DNA of 64,000 nucleotides, taken from positions 62,001 to 126,000 of the forward strand of contig NZ_JAKGAO010000012.1 in assembly GCF_021532315.1 (NCBI RefSeq), given 5' to 3'. Shown piece after piece: positions 8,598 through 16,525 of the stretch (its first letter is position 1; each line of letters opens with the position of its first letter). The notes below the pieces were generated by a model. That model was given only the letters and a program-made list of their open reading frames with translations, made no database searches and had not been told where the DNA came from. Origin of the DNA: Paenibacillus tarimensis. GTDB taxonomy: Bacteria; Bacillota; Bacilli; Paenibacillales; Paenibacillaceae. Position numbers and translations under genes: made by a program.

Positions 8598-9191
8598 ATG
8601 ATCGTTCAAAAACTATGGATTATGACCCTCGGTGGACTATTGATTGCATTGGCCATCAATCTGTTCATTCTGCCTTACCACATCACCGAAGGCGGTCTGA
8701 TCGGCGTGGGGCTGCTGCTGAAGTACCTGCTCCATGTGAATGCCGGTGCGGCCATGCTCGTTATCAGCATCCCGATCTATGCAGTCGCTTGGTGGTACCG
8801 CAGACGGCTGGTCATCTATAACATTATCAGCGCCTTGATCACCGCCCTGCTTATCGATGCCGTGCATCTGATCCCCTACAAGCTCCCTCTGCATCCGCTT
8901 GCCAGCGCGATTATTGGCGGAATTATGATCGGAATGGGAGTCGGCATTATGCTCAGGCACAGCATTACAACCGACGGCATCGACCTGATCGCTCACCTGG
9001 TCAGCCGTATCGTCCGCATTAACGTCGGCATCGTCATATTTTTCCTCGATGTCCTCATCATCGGTGCGGGTTACTTCATCATGACGGAAAAACAATTCCT
9101 GTTATCGCTAATCACGATCACGGGAGTCGGGTTTATTACCCTTCTGCTTACTCATAACCATACCCAGCACCACTCCCCTGTCACTGACTAG
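8598..9191 (+). CDS. YitT-family membrane protein (DUF161), lacking the C-terminal DUF2179 part
   Basis: A 197-aa integral membrane protein with five to six hydrophobic helices. The start KLWIMTLGGLLIALAINLF and the motif ITEGGLIGVGLLL are typical of YitT proteins, as is SITTDGIDLIAHLV in the fifth segment. Most YitT proteins run to about 280 residues with a soluble DUF2179 domain; this one stops after the membrane part at HNHTQHHSPVTD, leaving a short His-rich tail. ATG 8598 is favoured because GGAGG lies six bases upstream; earlier in-frame ATGs at 8535 and 8568 lack such a site. Transport or sensing role not established. Confidence 0.85.
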   Translation: MIVQKLWIMTLGGLLIALAINLFILPYHITEGGLIGVGLLLKYLLHVNAGAAMLVISIPIYAVAWWYRRRLVIYNIISALITALLIDAVHLIPYKLPLHPLASAIIGGIMIGMGVGIMLRHSITTDGIDLIAHLVSRIVRINVGIVIFFLDVLIIGAGYFIMTEKQFLLSLITITGVGFITLLLTHNHTQHHSPVTD

Positions 9192-9256
9192 ATGTATAAC
9201 TATGTAACAGCCGTTGACGCTCCCTGTCCTTTCCTTTATGATAAAATTTAACTGAT

Positions 9257-9343
9257 TGGGCGATGGAGTTCGCCTTTAACCATCTTAGTGCCGATGACTC
9301 CTACCAGCCGTAAGCCCGAGCGCTTCGTTGGTAGGAGTCTCTT
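9257..9343 (+). promoter_or_regulatory. Fluoride riboswitch (crcB motif) with transcription terminator
   Basis: The sequence GGGCGATGGAGTTCGCC (9258-9274) and CGATGACTCCTACC (9292-9305) are the conserved blocks of the fluoride aptamer; GGAGT of the first block can pair with ACTCC of the second, as in solved fluoride riboswitches. GACTCCTACCA (9296-9306) also pairs perfectly with TGGTAGGAGTC (9329-9339), which is followed by TCTTTAT: a terminator whose 5' arm overlaps the aptamer. Fluoride binding should hold the aptamer and let transcription continue into the CLC gene 46 bases downstream. Aptamer identity is recognised by motif; the switch direction is inferred from the overlap. Confidence 0.92.
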
Positions 9344-9389
9344 TATATGCGATCTGTTGTTGTCGTAACGGGTAAAGGGAGAGAGCTTA

Positions 9390-10724
9390 ATGGGAAAGTA
9401 CTCGCAAGCACGGAAGGTGAGGCTGCTGAAGGCAGCAAATAAGCGAATGCATGTTGCACTGCTTGGGGCATTGTTCAAGTGGACCTTGATTGGAGGTTTA
9501 GTGGGGGTGTTGACCGGTTCCGCTTCCGCACTATTCTTGGCCGGTCTGGACCTGGTTACGAATACACGCATGGCAAACCCGTGGCTGTTATGGCTGCTGC
9601 CGCTTGGAGGAGCTGGAATAAGCTTCCTGTATATGAAATTCGGGAAAGACTCTGCCAAAGGCAATAACCTGATTCTTGACCAGATTCATGGCGGCAGCGG
9701 AGCTATTCCATTTCGTATGGCGCCGCTAGTACTGCTAGGCACACTAACCACACATCTGTTCGGAGGGTCTGCCGGGCGTGAAGGCACCGCAGTTCAAATG
9801 GGCGGCAGCCTGGCTGACTGGTTCGGCCGGCTGCTGAAGCTTACTCCCCTCGACCGGAAAATCATTCTTATGTGCGGAATCAGCGGCGGATTCGGCTCCA
9901 TCTTCGGGACACCGCTGGCCGGAACCCTATTCGCCTTAGAGGTGCTTGCATTCGGTCTTGTCAGCTATGAAGCGATTCTCCCTTGCTTTGCTGCCAGCTT
10001 TGTTGGCCATCTGGTAGCCTCGGCCTGGGGCATTGGTCATATCCATTACATGATTGGAGATATCCCTCCTTTGAGCCCTCTGCTTGTAGGTAAGGTTGTC
10101 TTCGCATCCATCCTGTTCGGATTGGCCGGTCTGTTGTTCAGCGAGCTTACACACGTTCTCAAACAGCTGTATGCCAGGTGGTTTAAAAATCCTGTCATCA
10201 AAAGCTTTGCCGGAGGCCTCATCGTTATTGCTCTTGTCTACCTGACTGGCAGCAGGGCTTATCTCGGACTTGGCATTCCGCTGATTCAGCAATCCTTCGA
10301 GGATTCCATGTCCCCCCTTGTCTTCCTGTTGAAGACATTGTTCACAGCCGTAACACTTGGAGCAGGCTTTCAAGGCGGCGAAGTAACACCGCTGTTCGTG
10401 ATCGGCTCCACCCTTGGCAGTGCGCTGGCTGATATTCTCGCCGTTTCAGTGCCTTTTCTCGCGGCGCTCGGATTTGTGGCCGTTTTCTGCGGCGCGACCA
10501 ACACACCAATTGCGTGCTTCATAATGGGTATAGAGCTGTTCGGATCAGAGGGCGCTGTCTATCTTTTCCTCGCCTGCATAATTAGCTACCTGTTCTCGGG
10601 GCACACCGGCATCTATACGTCCCAGCGGGTCGGCACTGCTAAATCCAGATTATTTGCTCCTCACCAGAATGCCAGCCTCGGCTCGATTCGTATACCGCAG
10701 AAGAGTGCTGACAAACGACCTTGA
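9390..10724 (+). CDS. CLC-F type fluoride/proton antiporter (CLC family)
   Basis: A 444-aa CLC membrane protein with about ten hydrophobic helices. CLC signatures are present: GGSGAIPF near residue 104 (selectivity helix), GREGTAVQMGG near 130 with the proton-gating Glu, and FQGGEVTPLFVIG near 330. GREGT in place of the GREGP of chloride-type CLCs, the segment FRMAPLVLLGT just before it, and the fluoride riboswitch upstream all point to the fluoride-exporting CLC-F branch, which expels fluoride in exchange for protons. ATG 9390 follows the purine-rich AAAGGGAGAG. A bidirectional terminator follows. No crcB/fluC gene is visible in the window, so this may be the main fluoride defence here. Confidence 0.9.
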   Translation: MGKYSQARKVRLLKAANKRMHVALLGALFKWTLIGGLVGVLTGSASALFLAGLDLVTNTRMANPWLLWLLPLGGAGISFLYMKFGKDSAKGNNLILDQIHGGSGAIPFRMAPLVLLGTLTTHLFGGSAGREGTAVQMGGSLADWFGRLLKLTPLDRKIILMCGISGGFGSIFGTPLAGTLFALEVLAFGLVSYEAILPCFAASFVGHLVASAWGIGHIHYMIGDIPPLSPLLVGKVVFASILFGLAGLLFSELTHVLKQLYARWFKNPVIKSFAGGLIVIALVYLTGSRAYLGLGIPLIQQSFEDSMSPLVFLLKTLFTAVTLGAGFQGGEVTPLFVIGSTLGSALADILAVSVPFLAALGFVAVFCGATNTPIACFIMGIELFGSEGAVYLFLACIISYLFSGHTGIYTSQRVGTAKSRLFAPHQNASLGSIRIPQKSADKRP

Positions 10725-10756
10725 CCTTGTGAGATCATTTAATCTTCAACCAAAGC

Positions 10757-10808
10757 AAAAAAAGCGGGATAAGCAAGGCAGAAAGCCTGTGCTACACCGC
10801 TTTTTTAT
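10757..10808. terminator. Bidirectional terminator between CLC-F and thioredoxin-like genes
   Basis: AAAAAAGCGG (10758-10767) pairs with CCGCTTTTTT (10797-10806), with an inner AGGC/GCCT hairpin. It gives a T tract on both strands and separates two convergent genes. Confidence 0.85.
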
Positions 10809-10839
10809 ATCATTGATCCGTTTACCGGAATACGCCTGC

Positions 10840-11208
10840 TCAGCTGCCTGCCTGCTCAAACCTTTTTAACATGATATATATATGATCGACTGATCCCATA
10901 GCGTACAGCCTGTCAACCGGACTGCCGTTCTCAAGCATGACCAGGCAAGGTACGCTTGCGATTTGCCATCGCTGACGCAATACGGGAGCAAAGGCAATTC
11001 CCATTTTCCGGACTGGCAGCCGCAGGCCGCTTGCTACAGCTACCTGCACCATCTTCTCCGCTACCCGGCAAGTTCCGCACAGCTCACTAATAAACAATAC
11101 CGCTTGCTTGCGGTAGCGCTCGATAGAAGGAACGTCAGACTCAAGCAGCTCCGCTTCCCTCAGTTCCTCCAACGCCTCAAGCATCCCCTCACTACGACTG
11201 CTTGACAT
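10840..11208 (-). CDS. Thioredoxin-like protein with CGTC motif
   Basis: A 122-aa cytoplasmic protein. FISELCGTCRVAEKM (residues about 39-53) is a thioredoxin redox-site segment with CxxC, preceded by a charged helical N-terminus, and ASVPCLVMLENG carries the conserved cis-Pro. It should perform thiol-disulfide exchange on an unknown partner. ATG 11208 follows AAAGGA ten bases upstream. Upstream lies a decayed ACT-domain gene on the same strand. Family is clear, partner unknown. Confidence 0.82.
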   Translation of the reverse strand: MSSSRSEGMLEALEELREAELLESDVPSIERYRKQAVLFISELCGTCRVAEKMVQVAVASGLRLPVRKMGIAFAPVLRQRWQIASVPCLVMLENGSPVDRLYAMGSVDHIYIMLKRFEQAGS

Positions 11209-11291
11209 CTGCTGTCATCCTTTCTCTTACTCATCTGCTATATAACCGCTGGGCTGTTGTCTAACCAACAAACGGATGAGGGACATTTCCC

Positions 11292-11423
11292 TTATAATTT
11301 TACAATTGCATGCCCTTCTCTGATAAGCGCTTCCGAGGCCTCAACTAACCGGTCAGATTTAACAAGCAGATAATCGGTATCAAAGGTGGATACTGCGAAG
11401 ATACTGATCTTCTGCTCGGCCAG
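11292..11423 (-). pseudogene. Decayed ACT-domain protein gene (C-terminal fragment)
   Basis: The minus-strand frame ending at TAA 11292 reads LAEQKISIFAVSTFDTDYLL and then VKSDRLVEASEALIREG, which is the C-terminal part of small two-ACT-domain proteins common in Bacillales. Going upstream the frame soon meets TAA and TGA codons, and residual coding-like sequence continues in another frame up to about 11560 (TVDKKPRKADNL). The N-terminal domain, a start codon and a ribosome binding site are missing. It is read as a gene broken by frameshift and partial deletion. Confidence 0.7.
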
Positions 11424-11567
11424 CGGCCGTCCGTTTCGTGCTGGTGCGTATGGACCAAGAGCTTATCATCAGCTGTTGTGCTAGTTCAACTGTAATAACA
11501 TCTTGTAAATTGTCTGCTTTGCGTGGCTTCTTGTCCACTGTGCGGATCCTGCTCCCTTCATGTCTTT

Positions 11568-11936
11568 TTAGATTTCCACAAGAAAGCCGCTTGGTTCTAA
11601 TTGGTCCGACTCCATAATAATAGCGGTAAGCCCTTGCTCCGTCGTGACTTCATGCCATTCGCCAGGCGCCCAGTATACAGCCTGCCCGGTAGTCACAAGC
11701 CTCCGATCTTCATCCGCGGCGCTTACCCAGCCCTCCCCGTTTACCACTAGAAACAGTTGAGGGACAGCAGCCTCATGTCCGCCGATCCTTCCGCCGGGAC
11801 CAAGGTATACGCATCCCGTCTGGAACACGCTAACCTGCTTGTCAAGCATCTTGATAACCGGTGTAATCCGCATCTCCCTGCTTCCGAAATGCTCCACTTT
11901 CTTGCCGACTCGTTCATCATACCGAAAAACTTTCAT
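11568..11936 (-). CDS. Cupin-domain protein, small
   Basis: A 122-aa single-domain cupin. The first cupin motif region GCVYLGPGGRIGGHEAAVPQ and the second YWAPGEWHEVTTEQG are present, with the usual beta-barrel pattern between them (LFLVVNGEGWVSA). Metal-ligand His residues are visible in both (GGHE, EWHE). Such proteins bind small ligands or act as simple sugar/ligand isomerases or oxygenases; substrate is unknown. ATG 11936 follows GAAGGAAGG. It lies 48 bases downstream of the GNAT gene and may be co-transcribed with it. Confidence 0.8.
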   Translation of the reverse strand: MKVFRYDERVGKKVEHFGSREMRITPVIKMLDKQVSVFQTGCVYLGPGGRIGGHEAAVPQLFLVVNGEGWVSAADEDRRLVTTGQAVYWAPGEWHEVTTEQGLTAIIMESDQLEPSGFLVEI

Positions 11937-11984
11937 CTATATCCTTCCTTCTTCTATGTATATAGCATACTGGGGTCTGACGCT

Positions 11985-12548
11985 TCAGTCAGCCGAAGAT
12001 GCGCCGCCCGGTTGCCAATCTTCCCTCAGCATGCCGTAAACCACATGATCCACGTAATGATCGTAAAGCCACTCTGCCTGTCTGACGATCCCTTCCTGGA
12101 CAAAGCCAAGCCGCTCAGGGATTGCTCTGCTCTTCACGTTCCGGACGGCTGCCCGGATTTCTACCCGGTTTAGCAGCAGCTCATTAAACACATAATCAAT
12201 TAATGTCCGGCAGGCAGCTGTCATAGTCCCTCTGCCCACATAATCCTCACTTAGCCAATAGCCGATCGTCGTCTTCCGGTTGGACCAATCAATATGGTTC
12301 AACGAAACACAGCCTGCCAGCCTGCTTTGCTGGAATATCCCCAGATATAGGCCATGGTTCTCGGCAAAGGTCTTCAGAGACATACGGATGAATTCCCTGC
12401 TCTGTTCAACAGATACGGTGCCATCAAGCCACGGCAGCCACTCTCTTAACCGGCTCCTGTTGGAATCCACCAACAAGAACATTTCTTCAGCATGCCTGTT
12501 TTCCAGAAGCTTTAACTCCAGATCATCATTTATTTTGCAGCTAAGCAT
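11985..12548 (-). CDS. GNAT acetyltransferase, RimL/YdaF-like
   Basis: A 187-aa acetyl-CoA dependent N-acetyltransferase. ELKLLENRHAEEMFLLVDSN opens the typical RimJ/RimL fold, ending in WLPWLD, then SREFIRMSL; GYWLSEDYVGRGTMTAACR is the acetyl-CoA binding motif A (V-G-R-G), and NVKSRAIPERLGFVQEGI is motif B. Relatives acetylate ribosomal proteins or small molecules; the substrate cannot be told here. ATG 12548 follows GAGGGG. The last residues (QPGGASSAD) look like a disordered tail. Confidence 0.87.
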   Translation of the reverse strand: MLSCKINDDLELKLLENRHAEEMFLLVDSNRSRLREWLPWLDGTVSVEQSREFIRMSLKTFAENHGLYLGIFQQSRLAGCVSLNHIDWSNRKTTIGYWLSEDYVGRGTMTAACRTLIDYVFNELLLNRVEIRAAVRNVKSRAIPERLGFVQEGIVRQAEWLYDHYVDHVVYGMLREDWQPGGASSAD

Positions 12549-12782
12549 TGAATCCCCTCGCCCTCAGCTTAATTTTTTAATAATCATATACACGAACGTT
12601 GTCCGTCAAGTTTAATTTTCGAAGACTGTCTCTTTTAGACGAATGGAACCAACAATTTGTTCCATAATATCCATGCTGGTGCACTAATGCGATCAGGACC
12701 GTGGATATCCCCCTTGCAACCTTTCCCAAGCCTGCTCCGTCTATGAAGCCGTCTACAACAATGTTTAGGGAGATGGTCTTAC

Positions 12783-13895
12783 ATGATAAACAAGAAAAAA
12801 TGGCTAATAGCCCTCACAACTGCTGGTGTTCTAGCGGCAACTCCTGTATTAAGCGCCCGTGACATGACTGAGCATGTGAACGGTCTGCTTCGCGGGGATG
12901 TACTCGTCAAAATTAACGGAGCCGATACGTCCTTACATCCTGTCTATATCGATGGCAGAGCTTATCTTCCTGTCAGAGAAGCCGCGTCAACAATGGGCTA
13001 TGAAGTCCACTGGAAGGGAAGCGAGATTGAATTGAATAAGCAGGAGGAGGATGAAGCTGAGGCTATGCTTCAGATGAACGGAATTATCGTCAATTCGGAA
13101 ACCAAAGGGGATTCGGTGCGGCTTGAGGTTCTGGGACACGGCCCGAATAACTGGATGTTTCTTACTATTGATAAGAATACCTGGCTCACTGATTTAGAGG
13201 GCAACCAGGCAGATTGGAGCAGCCTGAAAGAAGGCACGCAGATCACCGCCGAATATGGTCCAATCATCGCAATGAGCTATCCTGGACAGTCGCATGCCGC
13301 CGCCGTTCAGATCGGCACCCAGCGGCATGTACAAGAGAATGTTGTTGCTTCTGTGGACAATCATGCTGGTGACGGCTGGAGGATTCAGTTGGCAGAACAG
13401 AACGGGGATGCTTCGAAGCCGGCTCTTGTTCTCAATGCCGGGAAGGAAACGATGCTCGTTGACCGGGAAGGCCGGGATGTTCCATGGACACAGCTTAAGC
13501 CGGGAATCAAAGTACGTTCTTATTATGGACCGGCCATGACGAAGAGTATCCCGCCGCAAAGTCCAGCTCACCTGATTGTTGTCCTGGACGATACGCTGGA
13601 GCAAAGCACAGAAGCAGAGTATCAGGAATTAGCATGGTCTTATGTGCCCGATACAGATAAGAATCAACTGATAACGAAGCGTGGAGAAGCCGAAATCAGG
13701 CTAATTGCAGCAGGAGATGCATCAATTATGGCAGCAGACGACAAGCAGAAGGAGATTCTCGCCAAGCTTGCTGCAGAAGGCGTGAAGGTTGTTGCGGCTA
13801 CCTATCGTACAGAGATGGATGCTCTTATCGGGCCGCTGACCGTAGTGATCAATCCGGAATCCAAGGAACTCATCGGCTTCTTTATCCGCATGTAA
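12783..13895 (+). CDS. Secreted protein with copper-amine-oxidase-N-like domain and duplicated module
   Basis: A 370-aa exported protein. A signal peptide (WLIALTTAGVLAATPVLSA) precedes a copper amine oxidase N-terminal-like domain (residues about 38-88: VKINGADT, HPVYIDGRAYLPVREAA), a common surface module in Paenibacillus that is not an oxidase by itself. Two related beta-rich modules follow: residues 95-180 and 190-270 share DxxGxxxxWxxLKxGxxxxxxYGP, then SYPGQSHA and SIPPQSPA at matching places. A last region has no recognised fold. ATG 12783 follows GGGAGATGG. Function unknown; probably a cell-wall or matrix protein. Confidence 0.8.
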   Translation: MINKKKWLIALTTAGVLAATPVLSARDMTEHVNGLLRGDVLVKINGADTSLHPVYIDGRAYLPVREAASTMGYEVHWKGSEIELNKQEEDEAEAMLQMNGIIVNSETKGDSVRLEVLGHGPNNWMFLTIDKNTWLTDLEGNQADWSSLKEGTQITAEYGPIIAMSYPGQSHAAAVQIGTQRHVQENVVASVDNHAGDGWRIQLAEQNGDASKPALVLNAGKETMLVDREGRDVPWTQLKPGIKVRSYYGPAMTKSIPPQSPAHLIVVLDDTLEQSTEAEYQELAWSYVPDTDKNQLITKRGEAEIRLIAAGDASIMAADDKQKEILAKLAAEGVKVVAATYRTEMDALIGPLTVVINPESKELIGFFIRM

Positions 13896-13986
13896 TCCCG
13901 TTTATTACCAGCAGTTAAGGCAATAAACCGATAGCCGACCGGGCAACCTAATGCTGGTGTCTACAGACCATTAGGAGGCGATCGTC

Positions 13987-14991
13987 ATGCAGAGCATCGA
14001 GCTGAGACCGGATATGAAGACATCAGGCGGCGAAATTAACGATATCATGATTGGCGGGCGTTACGCGGGAAGTCTGACACTATTGTACCGTGAAGGCGAC
14101 CGTGTCGCTGGCTCTATCCAGCTGGAGCAGGAGTCCCTGAATAATTCCGATAAGGATCGCCTGATCGACTATCTGCAGCAGTATATCCAATCCTATATTC
14201 ATGCCATAAGCGCACGTGAGTGCGATGTCATAGTGACTTACAGCAGCTATGATAAGATTGTGACCACCGCACCCGAGACGGAGTTCGCCCTTGAGCCAGC
14301 GGAGCAGGAGGAACAAATTCAGATTCTGGATATTGTTGATGATGAAGCTGGTGAAGAAATATGGGCAGAAGCAGAAGCGGAATATGATCTCGTGGTCGTG
14401 CGAGAGAACAATCATGAAGTGGAATACCATGTTTACGACGCTGACGGAAACTGGGCGGCTGAGGCCTTCATCAGACCCGGGCTTGACGTCAGCGGCCGGA
14501 TTCGCTGGGTTTATCAGCCAGACGATGAAGAAATCGAGCTAATCACCGAGCTGCTGATCTCTGATTTTGACGACAACGAAGTTGATTCCTTCACCTTTGA
14601 GCATTACTACGAGGATCAACTAATCGACACGTTCGAGCTGACCCATGAGGACCTGATTGAAACTCCTGTCGAACTGATTGGTGACGACGCCGAGGAAGAC
14701 TACAGCGTTATCCTTGCACGCGATGATGGCGACATCCTGACTTACGAAATATACAAGCAAAGCGCAGGCGGCCTCCCGATCGGTACGGCAACGGTCGATA
14801 TCGAACGCCGGATGCTTACCGGATATATAGATTTTCAGGACAGCCGGACTATAGAGGATGCAGAGTTAATCGCCTCCCTGCTTATGAGGGAGCTGGACAA
14901 GGAGAAGGATTACGATGGTCTTAACCTATCGCTTATGTACAGGAATGAGCGGGTGGACGAGATCGCTTTTGAGAATGAAACGGTGCATTAA
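13987..14991 (+). CDS. Acidic protein made of three repeated alpha/beta modules
   Basis: A 334-aa soluble, strongly acidic protein behind a good site, GGAGGCG. Three copies of one module of 80-95 residues can be seen: each starts with beta strands around an aromatic-rich segment, then G..GYIDF or G.IRWVYQ, then a helix with IxxLL, then xxYxxxxIDxF/VDEIAFE at the end. The modules lie at about residues 18-105, 130-222 and 236-330, linked by acid-rich stretches (DDEAGEEIWAEAEAE). No signal peptide, membrane segment or known catalytic motif is visible. I do not recognise the family. It is followed by a small gene on the same strand. Confidence 0.78.
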   Translation: MQSIELRPDMKTSGGEINDIMIGGRYAGSLTLLYREGDRVAGSIQLEQESLNNSDKDRLIDYLQQYIQSYIHAISARECDVIVTYSSYDKIVTTAPETEFALEPAEQEEQIQILDIVDDEAGEEIWAEAEAEYDLVVVRENNHEVEYHVYDADGNWAAEAFIRPGLDVSGRIRWVYQPDDEEIELITELLISDFDDNEVDSFTFEHYYEDQLIDTFELTHEDLIETPVELIGDDAEEDYSVILARDDGDILTYEIYKQSAGGLPIGTATVDIERRMLTGYIDFQDSRTIEDAELIASLLMRELDKEKDYDGLNLSLMYRNERVDEIAFENETVH

Positions 14992-15036
14992 ACCTATCAT
15001 CATCCAATAATCCATTAACTAAAGGAGGCACTTACC

Positions 15037-15195
15037 GTGGAGATAAAAGATGCTGTAAAGGGCTCCTCCAACAATGGTCCGAAGGCTCGCCAATCACAGC
15101 CGAAAGTCGTTGCAAAAATGCAGGCAGACGAGAAACTGAAGGACCCCAAACAGGCTGCTGAGCAGGATGGCTATCCGGGATCATGCCAATTCTAG
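15037..15195 (+). CDS. Small hydrophilic protein, 52 aa, GTG start
   Basis: GTG at 15037 follows AAAGGAGG with ideal spacing; TAG ends at 15195. The product (MEIKDAVKGSSNNGPK..., ending YPGSCQF) is polar and lysine-rich, with no hydrophobic stretch. It resembles small spore or stress peptides in composition but has no motif I can name. It is 45 bases behind the three-repeat gene and probably shares its transcript, since no promoter or terminator lies between. Real gene likely because of the strong ribosome binding site. Confidence 0.65.
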   Translation: MEIKDAVKGSSNNGPKARQSQPKVVAKMQADEKLKDPKQAAEQDGYPGSCQF

Positions 15196-15209
15196 TCAGC
15201 TGGATGTAA

Positions 15210-15260
15210 TAAAAAAGACGGCAGACCTTATCTATCCGTAAAGGGTGGCAGGTCTGCCGT
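15210..15260 (-). terminator. Terminator of the M42 peptidase gene (also ends the small plus-strand gene)
   Basis: ACGGCAGACC (15218-15227) pairs with GGTCTGCCGT (15251-15260). On the minus strand the stem is followed by CTTTTTTATT. Confidence 0.8.
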
Positions 15261-15266
15261 TCTGCA

Positions 15267-16322
15267 TTAATTCATTATATAGACCGCTAACAGCTTAGCA
15301 GTGTTCACAACAGCGTCGAGATGGGTCCGCTCCATACTGTGTGATGCATGAACCCCCGGACCCAGTAGAGCCGCTCGAATATTGCTCCCTCCGCTTAAGG
15401 CAGCGGATGCGTCCGAGCTGTAGCGCGGGTAGATATCTACTGCGTATGGAATATGCTCTCGCTTCGCGAGTTCAATCAGCCTGCCGGTCATCTCGTAATC
15501 GTAAGGTCCTGAGGAGTCCTTCGCACATATGGAGACATCCTTCTCAGTAGTTGTTAGATCATCGCCGATCGCACCCATGTCTACAGCGATGAATTCCGTA
15601 ATATCTCCCGGGATACTGGCACTGCCATGCCCGACTTCTTCATAGGTCGAGAAGAGGAACCGGATCGTGCGATCCGGCTTGAAGTTTGCACGTTTTAGCC
15701 ACTCCAGCAACCCAAACAGGGCTGCAACACTTGCCTTATCATCGAGATGGCGGGATTTAATCAGGCCATTGTCCAGCACCCTTGTTCGCGGATCCCAAGA
15801 GATAAAATCTCCGGCAGAAATACCTAGCTGCTCCGTTTCTTCCTTGCTGGTAACCCATTCATCCAGCCGGATTTCCATATTCTCTTCCTCACGCTTCAAA
15901 TCCCTTGCGTCCGTGTACACATGGACAGATGGCTTCGTGCTAAGAACGGTTCCTTCATACGTCCTGCCGCTGCGTGTATGAATAAGACAATATTCATTCT
16001 CAACCGAGTGCATACTGTATCCGCCGACAGGCGTAAATCGCAGAGCACCGTTTGACTTGACCGACCGTACCATAGCGCCTAGCGTATCCACGTGAGCTGT
16101 TATACCAAGCGCTCCCTTATTGCTCTGACCATCGCCGGGTATGGTAATCATACCGTTTCCCTTCGGCGTGAATTCCATAGCATAACCCAGCTTCTCCGCT
16201 TCTTGTGCCAGCAGCTTCATGATCTGCATGCAGAAGCCGGTTGGACTTGGTGTTCCCAGCAGCTTCTGCAGGGTGTCTAGCGTATAGGATGAATTAATAT
16301 CGGGATTCATGGATGATGTCAT
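15267..16322 (-). CDS. M42 family metallo-aminopeptidase (glutamyl aminopeptidase-like)
   Basis: A 351-aa di-metal peptidase. Metal and catalytic residues are visible: GITAHVDTLGAMV (His/Asp), RHLDDKASVAAL (bridging Asp), FSTYEEVGHGS (catalytic Glu pair), FIAVDMGAIG (Asp) and the C-terminal GPGVHASHSMERTH (His). M42 enzymes are large cytoplasmic assemblies that remove N-terminal residues from peptides. ATG 16322 is preferred because GGAGG lies seven bases upstream; a frame-matching ATG 30 bases earlier has no such site. Older annotations sometimes call M42 members endoglucanases, which is not supported by the active site. Confidence 0.9.
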   Translation of the reverse strand: MTSSMNPDINSSYTLDTLQKLLGTPSPTGFCMQIMKLLAQEAEKLGYAMEFTPKGNGMITIPGDGQSNKGALGITAHVDTLGAMVRSVKSNGALRFTPVGGYSMHSVENEYCLIHTRSGRTYEGTVLSTKPSVHVYTDARDLKREEENMEIRLDEWVTSKEETEQLGISAGDFISWDPRTRVLDNGLIKSRHLDDKASVAALFGLLEWLKRANFKPDRTIRFLFSTYEEVGHGSASIPGDITEFIAVDMGAIGDDLTTTEKDVSICAKDSSGPYDYEMTGRLIELAKREHIPYAVDIYPRYSSDASAALSGGSNIRAALLGPGVHASHSMERTHLDAVVNTAKLLAVYIMN

Positions 16323-16483
16323 TGATTGGCCTCCATCTTGTCTTATTACCATCCATTATGCCACGGACGACAGCTAGCTGCAAAACGTTTGTGGAAATAA
16401 TTAGCAAACTTTGTATAATAAGTGGAATAAGCGGGAGTTCACGGGGTACCCTATAAGAAAAACCAGCGGAGGACATTACTCTT

Positions 16484-16525
16484 ATGAAGAGAACAGCTCA
16501 AGATGAAAAAGACGTCGCCTGTTGA
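16484..16525 (+). other. Possible 13-codon leader peptide overlapping the next gene
   Basis: CGGAGG at 16467-16472 is followed 11 bases later by ATG 16484; the frame reads MKRTAQDEKDVAC and stops at 16525, running across the start of the gene at 16503 in another frame. It could couple translation of that gene, or the good ribosome binding site may simply serve it poorly. Confidence 0.35.

Noticed and set aside
9936-10373. Minus-strand frame opposite the CLC-F gene
   Set aside because: Shadow of the membrane-protein coding sequence with Gln/Lys-rich composition; no ribosome binding site.
15267-16322. M42 protein as an endoglucanase linked with the cellulases
   Set aside because: The metal-ligand pattern is that of aminopeptidases; it has no signal peptide and is far from the cellulase cluster.
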